A stretch of DNA of 64,000 nt. It comes from Saussurea involucrata (lineage: Eukaryota; Streptophyta; Magnoliopsida; Asterales; Asteraceae). Below, piece after piece: positions 10,615 through 21,000 of this stretch. Both the position numbers and the translations under genes were made by a program. Each line of letters opens with the position of its first letter. Position 1 is the stretch's first letter. The notes below the pieces were generated by a model that ran no database searches, was not told the origin of the DNA, and saw only the letters and a program-made list of their open reading frames with translations. The stretch lies in contig CM066314.1 of NCBI GenBank assembly GCA_033807775.1, forward strand, positions 37,245,501-37,309,500. Reading direction: 5' to 3'.

Positions 10615-10860
10615 GAATTCTTAAAAAAATGTAATGTGTGTATATCTATTGTTAGTGCCTTAATTACCTAGTTGTACCAAGTAGAGGTACCTAATGTGTA
10701 AATGTTAAGTTACAAACTATATAATGTAATTTTCCTCTAGATTGACATTAGGTCATCCATTACAAACACACACTAGTACACATAGTGCACTTTCTCTCTA
10801 CATTCTCATCTTGTGTACTTGGTGAATTTCTCATTGATGAATATATGGATGGCTATCTGA
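10434..10860. other. Spacer with (CA)n(TA)n microsatellite
   Basis: A CA/TA compound microsatellite occupies about 10547-10609. The rest (10640-10850) has an LTR-like look (a TGTTAGTGCC start near 10649 and CTCTCTACATTCTC further on), but no partner or target duplication is seen. No gene. Confidence 0.5.
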
Positions 10861-11619
10861 TTGTATTCATGGATTGACTACTTGTTCTGGGATCATAGTG
10901 AAGCATGTTTTAGGAAGGTAAAGTCTCAACTCACTGCCTTGTTTAAAGATTACGTGCAACAATATTCTGAACCTTCCCAACCCCAATCCCAATCCCAATC
11001 GGGAAAAGGTCTCCCCCCTCTTGGAAGGTCACAAAAAGAATCTAAGTTCAAAAGCTTGTTGAAGAAGCAAAAGCTTGAAAGTGGGGCCTTAGATAGCAAA
11101 CGAAATGAGCTCGATGTATACTTAGGTGAGGCCATTGTAGATGATAATGGCAATGAGTTCGATTTGCTTATGTGGTGGAAGTTGAATAGTGTACGGTTTC
11201 CTATCCTTTCAAAAGTTGTGAGATATGTCATTTCCGTACCCATTTCTACAGTTGCATCCGAGTCTACCTTCAGTACGAGTGGGAGGGTGTTGGATAACTT
11301 TAGGAGTTCTCTAACTCCTAAAATAGTTGAAGTACTCATATGTACGCAAGATTGGTTACGGGGACCTACTGAACCACTTGCAGTGGAAGAAAAATTGGAG
11401 GATCTCGAGAAGTTTGAGAAAAAGGTACGAGTACGACATTAATTTATGATTTTAATAATTTGTAAATTACAATTACGACTTTAAAGTTTGTTACTTTTTA
11501 TTTTAAAACTTGCAGAAATGGAAAATTTAAGGATTGGAACTCCTTCTTCGGCCCGTGAAGATAGTCCGAGCACTCAAGCTTCAAATGATTTGGGGGATTT
11601 TTTTGAAGATGATTCGTGA
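10861..11619 (+). pseudogene. hAT transposase C-terminal fragment (RICESLEEPER-like)
   Basis: The 193-residue frame at 10861-11442 contains the hAT dimerisation domain. ELDVYLGEA is followed by a Trp-Trp pair (LLMWWKLN), then RFPILSKVVRYVISVPISTV, then ASESTFSTSGRVLDNFRSSL and the LICTQDWLR tail. A likely second exon at about 11518-11619 ends in an acidic tail (DDLGDFFEDDS style). The BED zinc finger and the DDE catalytic part that would precede it are missing, so this is the 3' end of a truncated element. The extra Ser/Gln-rich linker (SQPQSQSQSGK) is common in plant hAT proteins. Confidence 0.8.
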
Positions 11620-12419
11620 TCATTGAGAAATGTACGACTTTTATTATTTATAATTCTCATTTATGATTCATCATTCATGATTGTTGTATTGTTTATTCGT
11701 TTTTGTTGTTAATTTGTTATAGGATTGGTTTGGACGTTGGTAGGTTGGTGGAAGAAAAGGAACTTGGAAGTTGCCTTGGCTCACTTTTGGAAATTTGGAG
11801 TGTTGGACATTTGGTAATTAATTGGAAATTTGGAGTGTTGGACATTTGGTAATTAACTGGTAATTTGGACATTTGGTAATTAATTGGTAATTTGGACATT
11901 TGGTTTGGTAATTTAGACATTTTGTTTGATGTTTGAACTCTCAACTTGATTTGGTAATTTGGTATTTTGGTTGGAACAATGGAACTTTTAAGTCTTAACT
12001 TTTACTGTTGGAACATTTGGTGATTTGGTTATATGTTGTTTAGAGTTTAGTACTTTAGTAGTTTAGTTAATTAGTTATGTTGTTTAACTTTTAAGTTTAT
12101 TTAATTTTTTACTTTTAAAATACTTGTTTATTTAATTTTAAGTTATATTGTAATTGTATTGTTGCTTACCGAAAAACAGGGCCGAAAACTAGGCTGAAAA
12201 ACACGAAAAAAGGCTAAAACATGGCCGAAAATTGGGCTGACAATGGGCTTGGGATCAGGCCCAACCCGCTTAACCCGACCGAAATACCCGAAACCCGATT
12301 AGACCCGAAATCCGAAACCCAAACAATACTTAGGACGGGTTTCGGGGCCTGTTTCGTCCACCCGAAACCCGATCGGGTTGGGGGGTTTTGGGCCCGACCC
12401 GACCGATGCACAAGCCTAG
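11620..12419 (+). mobile_element. 3' noncoding part and right terminus of the hAT element
   Basis: Short tandem repeats built on TTTGGACATTTGGTAATTAA occupy 11770-12010. The end (about 12230-12419) is rich in CCCGAAACCCGA/GGGCCCGACCCGACC and finishes GATGCACAAGCCTAG, the usual terminus of plant RICESLEEPER-type hAT elements. The matching left terminus is not in the window, so the element is 5' truncated. Confidence 0.65.
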
Positions 12420-12945
12420 TTTATAGGATCAACATAAAACAAGCCTCCAATTATGATATGTTAGAAGAGGGAAGTAATGGAGGATAATAGTAGGTAGATT
12501 GATCTTGTAGGGATTTATTAGAGTAGATTGTGTTTATGTTGATGGGAATAAAATAAATGAATAGTTTTTTTTTTGACAAATTAATATGAATTGAATTACA
12601 ACTTGATAAATGAAATATTAGCCTTGAAGACAATTTATTAAATTTTATAGTTTGAAATTTATTATTGTATATATTAAAATGAAGATTTTGAACATAGATT
12701 CCTAAAATAAAAAATGGAGACAAATTGTGATACAATTTTCCATATTAAAAGAAAGAAAAGTAAAGCTGGAATCATTATTGAATAAAACTTTATATAATTA
12801 TATAAAACAAAGGGTAAATGTACTTAATTATATATAGACAAAAAGATTAGGTCAAAAATCATAAAAATGGCAAAAACAAATGCTTCGTGTTAGTGATTTT
12901 AATCATGAAAATGATTGTAGTGTGAAAACGAAAGATTTATTAGTT
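12420..12945. other. A/T-rich spacer without recognisable content
   Basis: No reading frame, repeat boundary or homology is recognisable. The last nine bases (TTATTAGTT) may be the left target duplication of the MULE that follows. Confidence 0.6.
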
Positions 12946-13262
12946 GGGAAATTAATTAAAATACCCTAAGTCAAACATTGAGTTACCAAAATACCCTAAA
13001 TTTTTTCAATTTTGCAAAAATACCCAAAATACCCGCGATCGCGGGATACGGTGACGTGGCACGTACTTTGGCCCCAAATGCCCCGCGAAGCCCCTCAACT
13101 TTGGCCGCGGTGCACTTTTGGTCCCTGCCCGCGATCGCGGCCCGCGATGGACCAAAATTTACACTTTTGGTCCCTGAAAATTTACACTTTCAGCCCCTGT
13201 TTTACTGTTTTTTTTCCACAATTATTGCACTTTAAAGACCAATTTGTGGTTGAAATTCATTT
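12946..13262 (+). repeat. Left terminal inverted repeat of MULE-1
   Basis: About 310 bp matching the inverse of 26750-27123, including GCCCCGCGAAGCCCCTCAAC, the CCCGCGATCGCGG palindromes and TTTTGGTCCCTG. It lies upstream of the transposase start at 13457 and probably holds its promoter, as in MuDR. From 13263 to 13456 is 5' untranslated sequence. Confidence 0.85.
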
Positions 13263-13456
13263 GCATGTTTGAATCAATGTTAAATCAATGTTTTTGGAAT
13301 ACCAGTTTGTGGATGAAATGAGAGATTGGTTTTCTGATATGTTGGTTGTTTCATTGATAAATAGACGTAAAATGCAAGCCATAATCCCCACACAACGATT
13401 TCATTGTTGCAATATTTCTTTCTGCAATATTTTGTGTTTGAGATACTACTGAAAAA

Positions 13457-15465
13457 ATGAGTTCATCTGTTGCAAAAGCTAAGCTATATTTCTGTTTTGA
13501 TGGTGAATGGGTGCAAGATAACAATGAGTGGAATTTTGCTTATAAATCTAAGCATGGTGTAAAAGTGTCAGTAAACTACACTTATCAGAAGTTTGTTGCA
13601 TACGCCATGCAAAAATGTGGAATCAACTCTTCTGATATTTGCAAGTTAGTATTTAAAAATGGCGATGGGTCATTTGTGGATTTATCCAACGATGGGGATA
13701 TCTCTACTTTTCTGCACCTTGCAGTCGATTCAGAAAGACCCCCATTACTCTTTGTGTATCCCGGCGTATCCGACGGTGACGACGACGGTGACGACGACGG
13801 TGACGAGGAGGGTGATTCTCAACAAATAGAGCATCCTGATTCTCAACAAATAGAGCAGCCTGATTCTCAACAACAACAACCACCACAACCACACGAATGG
13901 CGTACTGCTGGAGTTGCTGATGACGAAACCCACGTTTTCAGAACGGGTAATTCTGAAATAGACAGATCAGACACCGATAATGATGATCACGAAGAATATA
14001 CCCCTAGTAGAAAATCATGTAGTCAGATAAATGACTTTTTTGATATGCCCCCTATTCTTCCAGACTCCCATACCCAGACACAAAGCTACGAACCTACACC
14101 TTATATTCGCAGTGAAAGTTTAACAGCAGGTCAAATATTCGATTCGAAGGATCTCTTAGCAAGTCAGATCGGACTCAAGTTCTTGGAAGAGGGTTTCCAA
14201 AGTCGCGTGCGGGCATCTGACAAAAGCAAATACGTAGTTGAATGTGCTAGAGAAAAGTGTGAGTGGAGGTTGTACGCGATTCACACGGGTCCCAAAGGAG
14301 GGGCGATAATGATTAGAAAGTTGCACGACGTACACACTTGTACGAGGACGCAACTTAATCCCCACCACAAACAAGCCGGCAAAAAGACTTTGGGTGCGAT
14401 CCTGAAAAACAAATTTCTTGATGTTAGCAGGTCATTGCGTCCAAAGGACATCGTCCACGACGTTCACCGGCAGTTCGGCGTCACGATTGATTACCACCAA
14501 GTGTGGCGTGCGCGCTGCCATGCACTGTTTATGGTGAGAGGCACGTTCGAGGAGTCGTATGAACGACTCCCGACATATTTATATAATTTGCAGCTGCAGA
14601 ACCCTGGTACTGTCACGCAGCTACGGACCGATTCACGTGGACGGTTTGAGATGTGCTTCGTGGCCCTTGGACCCGCGGTACGTATTTTAACACGTCATAT
14701 GTTTACACATTATAAACTATAACATTTACACATTATAAACTATAACATTTTAACCTATGTTTTTGCAGATCCGCACATTTCTGGAAAATCTACGTCGTGA
14801 CCTGATAATAGACGCAGCCCATTTAAAGGGCCGTTACTTGGGTATGATGTTCCTGGCGGTTGCCATGGACGGGGATAACTCCATCGTTCCAGTACATGAA
14901 TATGCTACGATACAGTGTCAAGGAAGCAGCCAAAGTCTTTGACGATGTTGGACCGGAGAGGTGGTCCGCGGCCCATTTTCCTGGACAACGGTATGACATT
15001 CTGACCTCGAATAGTGCAGAGTCTGTGAATGCACTCTCCCGTTTTGCGCGTAGATGTCCGACTGTTAATCTTATGGACTACTTTCGGGCCTTTCAACAAG
15101 AGTGGTACCAAATTCGACGCCTAAAAGGAGCTAAGATACAAAATGCACTCACACCAACGGCGGAGAATATCGTTCAGTACAGGGCGCGTCGTGCGGCGAC
15201 ATGGCCGGTAAGAGCAATCGGGTATGGTAAGTACGAGGTGCATGATGACTATATTAACGCGATTGTGAATATGGAAGACCACCTTTGTTCGTGTCGCGAA
15301 TGGGATAAATCTGGGTTACCGTGCGGCCATGCCATCGCTGCAGCAACATATATGGGTCGTACAGATTGCAGCGACTTGGCTGTACCTTTCTTCACGTCCG
15401 AATATTACCGGAAAACATACGTGGAGGTAATAAACCCAGCTGGACCCCCTGCAGCATGGGTGTAT
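13457..15465 (+). pseudogene. mudrA: MULE transposase (mudrA-like), internally deleted
   Basis: Exon 1 (13457-14677) starts MSSSVAKAKLYFCFDGEW, with a PB1-like N-terminal region, an acidic/Gln-rich linker (DDDGDDDGDEEGD, near residues 107-118), and the MuDR DNA-binding region (about residues 233-300, with CAREKCEW and HTC metal-ligand style residues). Next comes the helix-turn-helix-like LRPKDIVHDVHRQFG. A GT-AG intron (14678-14768) leads to the first catalytic block (LIIDAAHLKGRYLG, holding the first Asp). Near 14905-14925 a deletion of roughly 110 codons, with a frame change, removes the rest of the DDE core. The downstream frame resumes at GPERWSAAHFPGQRYDILTS and ends in a SWIM zinc finger (CSCREW, then CGHAI). 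The coding sequence is then cut by the Tekay insertion and resumes at 25035. It cannot make active transposase. Confidence 0.88.
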
Positions 15466-15470
15466 CCACC

Positions 15471-17678
15471 TGTAACATCCCGAATTTTCGTTATATTATG
15501 TTATAAATTATAAACTAACTTGGGGGTTAAGTTTGTAATTGTTTAAAGTGTTGTTGAAAATGATTTTTTCAAATTGAGGGTTTGTTGTGCAATTCGTGGA
15601 AAGTTGAAGGTTGTTTGGTAATATAGACTATGACTCATGTGTTTTTACGTGAGGTGTCGTTAATTTAGATTATTAGCTAAATTGTGTGTGTTGTGTGTGC
15701 ATTCGGTTTTGAGAAGAAAACCGTGAGAGAGAGAGAGATATCGAGAAAGAGAAGGAGAGGAAGAAAAGGTGCTGGGATTGCTATAATTGCTATAATCTGT
15801 TTTGGGTTGAAGAATCATAAGGTAAACTATATCATTAAATCCTTCATCTTCTTAGATTAAAGCTTTCTATGGAGTTTTTAGTTGGGTCTTGATAAATTAT
15901 GATGATTATGTGAACTTGAGTTTTAGGATATGTTAAGATAAGTGTAATAAACATATCTGCAAATTGGCATAAACAAACATGGATTAAAAGTATAAAAATC
16001 TGGGTTTTTGATGAACTTAGTGGACTGAGACTTGGATGAACATCATCGGAGTCGCAATAGGCAATTGCGACTTGGAGTTGGAATCGCTTTAGTTGGTTGC
16101 GACTTGGGGTGAAATCGCAATGGCGAGTTGCGATTTGAGGATGAAATCGCAACCGTTGACTGCGATTTGGTTTTGAAATCGCAACAGAGGACTGCGACTT
16201 CAGTTCACTGCGATTTGGATTTGAAATCGCAATACTGGACTGCGATTTCAGTGGGTTGCGACTTGAAACGTGATTTTTAGAAATTAAGGATTTTCAGTTT
16301 TAGAAGTTAACATCAGTATATGTTAATTGGTTAATACAGTAAGCTTTAATAGTGAAGAAAGGAGACTTTCAAGTTAAAAGGATTAAAAGAAGCAATAACG
16401 CATCAGGTGAGTTTATTCAACTCTCTTTAAAATTCAGTAATTAATCTTGAATTAGATGTTTTATATGTCTGCATGAAGTTGTGTTATATTGGTTACCATG
16501 TTAAAATTTCCAAGATGAGATACATATGAAATTGATGGGTTAGTATTATTATTTATCATGCATGTTAAGTTTGATTTACCTACTACATGAAATTGATATG
16601 TGGTTATGAATACTAAACATGATTTGAAGCTTTCTTGAGATATTAATTTCCATGCTAAGATTAAGAGGAGATGATTAAGAGATTGAGATGAGAAGATATT
16701 AATATTCTTGATATTTTAGAATATGTTCGGAGAAATGATATACTGTATGCTGGACGCATATAGTAGTATCGATTATTATACATATTATATTATGTGATTA
16801 TGAGCTTTTACTAAAATAGGCATCCGGTCACCGAGGGCACTTGGGTACGGTATGATGGGAATCGGTTACTCGCCATAGACCAAAGGGATGTAATTTTAGT
16901 AATTGGGTGAACCTTGAATCATGAGTCTCGATTTGAGTATCACGATATTATAATCCCATGGGGACCATTGATTCTGAGGTGGAATGTGGAAAAAGCAGTT
17001 GTGCTTAATAGTTCCCATTTCGATTTGGGAAGATCAGAGATTTCCCTGTGATGAGAGGAAGATTTGAGATAGGCATAAAGTAATTTGTAATCTCTACTTC
17101 CTGATTTAAGAAATAGACAGGTTTTGACTTGTAATTTCTTGTATGTGATTATTGATTGTGAATCTGGAATGATTCAGAGTTGACTGTTATGTCATTGTTA
17201 CGATTAAATGAGTTAGTCGTAGGAATTGGGAGTGGGGTAGATTCCCCGATTTGAAAAGGAGTTGTCGTACGGTAAGATGGGTGAGAACAGGTTTGAGTTA
17301 TCTGTTCATGTTTTAATTATTAAATTTTATTCTGATTTGAGTATCCTCACTAGGCGAAAGCCTAATGTTTCAAGTTGAATCTTCTTACCAGGTACAAGCT
17401 CCGGGAAATAGCAGGAATGAGAGACGAGGATTTTTGGAAAGATTCAGACTTAGAGATACCGAAGGATCTAGAGATTTTGATGCTTTTGGGACGGTTGTTT
17501 AGATAACTGGTTTAATCTAATTGTTATATTATGATTAGATTAATAAGTTATTTAAGAAATGACGTTTGTAGATAGAAACCTTACATTTGATCCTCAGGTT
17601 ATATAAATTTGAAAGCTTTTGATCATAACTTATGGTAAATTTCAAGGTTTAAATTGACCCTGTTTTTAGGGTGTTTCA
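15471..17678 (+). repeat. 5' LTR of the Tekay-like element
   Basis: 2208 bp. It is 109 bp shorter than the 3' LTR, mostly because the TCGCAA/TTGCGA repeat array at 16035-16275 has fewer units; otherwise it is nearly identical. Confidence 0.93.
16035..16275 (+). repeat. Array of short inverted repeats (AATCGCAA...TTGCGATT) in the LTR
   Basis: Alternating AATCGCAA and TTGCGATT (or TTGCGACTT) motifs occur at about 20-30 bp spacing, so neighbouring motifs can pair into small stems. The homologous array is longer in the 3' LTR (23290-23600) and in the solo LTR (53050-53340). Confidence 0.85.
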
Positions 17679-17681
17679 GTA

Positions 17682-17694
17682 TGGTGTCAGAACC
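17682..17694 (+). other. Primer-binding site of the Tekay-like element
   Basis: TGGTGTCAGAACC lies three bases after the 5' LTR. It is a divergent form of the tRNA-Met complement TGGTATCAGAGC. Confidence 0.7.
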
Positions 17695-18029
17695 TTAGTT
17701 TAAGCGAACTAGGTATGAATTTGAGATACCTAGACTTAAGCTGAGAGGAGTTAAGTTATGATCCGTGAGTTCTGGGTAGAAATATTAAGATTGGGTAGTT
17801 TCAGAGTCGACAGAAATACGCGAAGTTGGTACTGTAACAATGGTAATGAGAATTCTCATGTATGATATGTTCGCAATTTCAATTAGCTACTGTTATTATG
17901 AATATATTATTACACATGCATACTTGTTTCTAAATTGTTACAGTGACTGATTAGCGGTAAAGTATGTATTGTGTGTTTAGTTGTATAAACCATTAACTGA
18001 TGAGTATTCTTTTATGCTCCATCAGAACG

Positions 18030-21000
18030 ATGGTGAATACGCCCCCGAGGTCTCCAAATTCTTCGAGGAATAGGAATTGGTTAGACGATACTGGAGAAAG
18101 ACAGACTGGATTGGGCGGAGTTCCTGATACGCCATCAGATTTTCTTTCCTTGGGAGGAATGCGAAGTCGGGTACATCCAGGAGGTACAAGTAATGCTGAT
18201 CAGACGTCATCAGATTCAGGAATGGAGGGACGCATAATGGATAACGTGACTCGATTGATGAATGCATCGATGGAGAGGCAAACAGAGATGATGAGTACCA
18301 TGATGGGGAGACAGTCAGAGATGTTTACGAAACTGATTAATGATCGAAATGTGGAGCCGAGGAGAACAGTGGCCGATACTAATGTGATAAATCCGACTGT
18401 AAATCCCGGAGTGGAGACAGATAGGAGGGTTGACAGAAACTGTTCCTACAAGACATTCCTAAGTTGTAAACCACCAGAGTTCAAGGGAGATGATAATCCA
18501 GTGGTGTGTATGAACTGGATAAGAGAAATCGAGCAGGCTTTTCGTGCCTGTGAATGTACAGATGAGAGATCTAAGGTGAGATTTGGATCGCAAATGTTAC
18601 GTGGAAAAGCGTTGCAGTGGTGGAATGTGTTGTCCTCAACTGTGACGGAAACAACTTTGAATTCCGTAACTTGGAGTCAGTTTAAAGCCAAGATTTTAGA
18701 AGAATACTGTAACGAACTCGAGATGGACCGAATTAAAGAAGAGTTCCGGAATATTAAGAAGGGTAATATGTCGGTGAGAAAATATACCGAGGTCTTCATG
18801 GAAAAGTTAAATCTTGTGGGGCACGTGGCTTCAACGGAGAAAGAAAAGATTAAGTATTATTTGAAAGGTCTACCAGCCGATATGATGACAAGAGTTCGTA
18901 GTTCGAAATCTGCTACCTTGAGGGAGACGATTGAGGAAGCAAAGGTGATAGAGGAAATGTATGTGAAAGACAAGGAGGAGAAAATGCAAGTTGGAGAAAA
19001 GAGAAAATGGGAGGGTCGTTCAGAACCTCCTCAGAAGTTAAGATTATTTGGAAAGAACATTCGCAACGATTCTCGTAAAGAACCGAGTTGGTGTGCAAAG
19101 TGCAGAAGTAAACATTTTGGCCAATGTCGTGTGGTCGGAAATCAATGCTTCAAGTGTGGGAAGATGGGACATATGGCGTCGAATTGCACAGTGTCTGGGT
19201 CGGTTTGTTTTGAATGTCAACAACCGGGTCATTTTCGAAAAGATTGCCCGAAGTTGAAAAGAGGAGGAGATCAGGGGAGAAAGCTGGATATTCCCAAACC
19301 AACCGGTCGTGCATTCCAAATGACTGCTGATGAAGCGAAGGGGTCAAAAGACGTGGTCTCGGGTACATTTCTTATAAACTCTATTCCTGCACGTGTGTTG
19401 TTTGATAGTGGCGCAAATTATTCGTTTGTATCCAAATTGTTTCATCATAAGTTAGCTATGCATGTTACTACTCTAGGAGATGCTTTAGTAGTCGAAATAG
19501 CTAATGGAGTTCAACCTTTGGTTAAGGAGAGCTTGACCGATTGTAAGATTATGATAGAGGGAACAGAATTTTCGATTAACTTGTTGTTAATGGAAATTGG
19601 GAGTTTTGATATTGTGGTAGGAATGGACTGGTTGAGCAACAATCAGGCAGAGATTATGTGCACAAAGAAGCTGATTCGAATTCCAATGGGCGAGAAAGAT
19701 AGTGTATTTGTGTTCGGGGAAAAACAGGAAGGAGAAATTCCGTTGATTTCAGTAATGAAGGCTCGGAAATGTTTATCGAAAGGGTGTTGGTCTTATCTAG
19801 CCTATGTTATTGATACAAAGTTAGAAAAGAAGAGTATTCAAGATATCAACGTGGTACGTGAGTTTCCAGATGTGTTTCCGGATGACCTTCCAGGTTTGCC
19901 AGTTGAAAGACAGGTGGAGTTTCGTATCGATATTATTCCTGGATCGGCACCGATTGCGCGAGCACCTTATCGTTTGGCACCTGCTGAGATGAAAGAGATG
20001 ATGACTCAGCTTCAGGAGTTATTAGATAAGGGTTTCGTAAGACCGAGTTCTTCACCGTGGGGAGCTCCAGTTTTATTTGTTAAGAAGAAAGATGGTACTA
20101 TGAGAATGTGTATTGATTACCGAGAGCTGAATAAAGTAACTATTAAGAACAAGTATCCGCTTCCTAGGATTGATGATTTATTTGATCAACTCCAAGGTGC
20201 GGGATGTTTTTCAAAGATAGATTTGAGATCTGGATACCATCAAGTGCGAGTAAGAGATGAAGACATTTCAAAAACAGCATTTAGAACAAGATATGGGCAT
20301 TATGAGTTCCTTGTGATGCCATTTGGGTTGACAAATGCTCCTGCGATATTTATGGATTTGATGAACAGAGTGTGTCGACCATTTTTAGATAAGTTTGTCA
20401 TTGTGTTTATTGATGGCATACTTATTTATTCAAAGACTGAAGAAGATCATGAGCAACATCTTCGTGAAGTCTTAGAAGTTTTAAGAAAAGAGAAGTTATA
20501 CGCAAAGTTTTCAAAGTGTGAATTTTGGTTGAAGGAGGTGCAGTTCCTAGGTCATGTGATTACCTCTGAAGGAGTTAAAGTGGATCCTTCAAAGATTGAA
20601 GCGATGACGAATTGGGAGACACCTAGAAGTGCATCTGAGATAAGAAGTTTTCTGGGATTAGTAGGTTATTATAGAAGATTCATAAAAGATTTCTCTAAGA
20701 TTGCATCTGTTTTGACGTTGTTAACTAGAAAGAATGAGAAGTTTGTTTGGACGGAGAAACAGGAAACAGCTTTCAGAACCTTACGTCAAAAACTGTGTGA
20801 AGCACCTGTACTTGCCTTGCCAGAAGGGACAGAAGATTTTGTCGTGTATAGTGATGCTTCGAAGATGGGTTTAGGATGTGTGCTAATGCAAAGGGGCAAA
20901 GTGATTGCATATGCCTCGAGACAGCTTAAAGAGCATGAAAAGAATTATCCTACCCATGATTTAGAGTTAGCAGCAGTGGTGTTCGCTTTGAAGTTGTGGC

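Noticed and set aside
10649..10850. Possible solo LTR starting TGTTAGTGCC
   Set aside because: No convincing end, target duplication or partner LTR found in the window.
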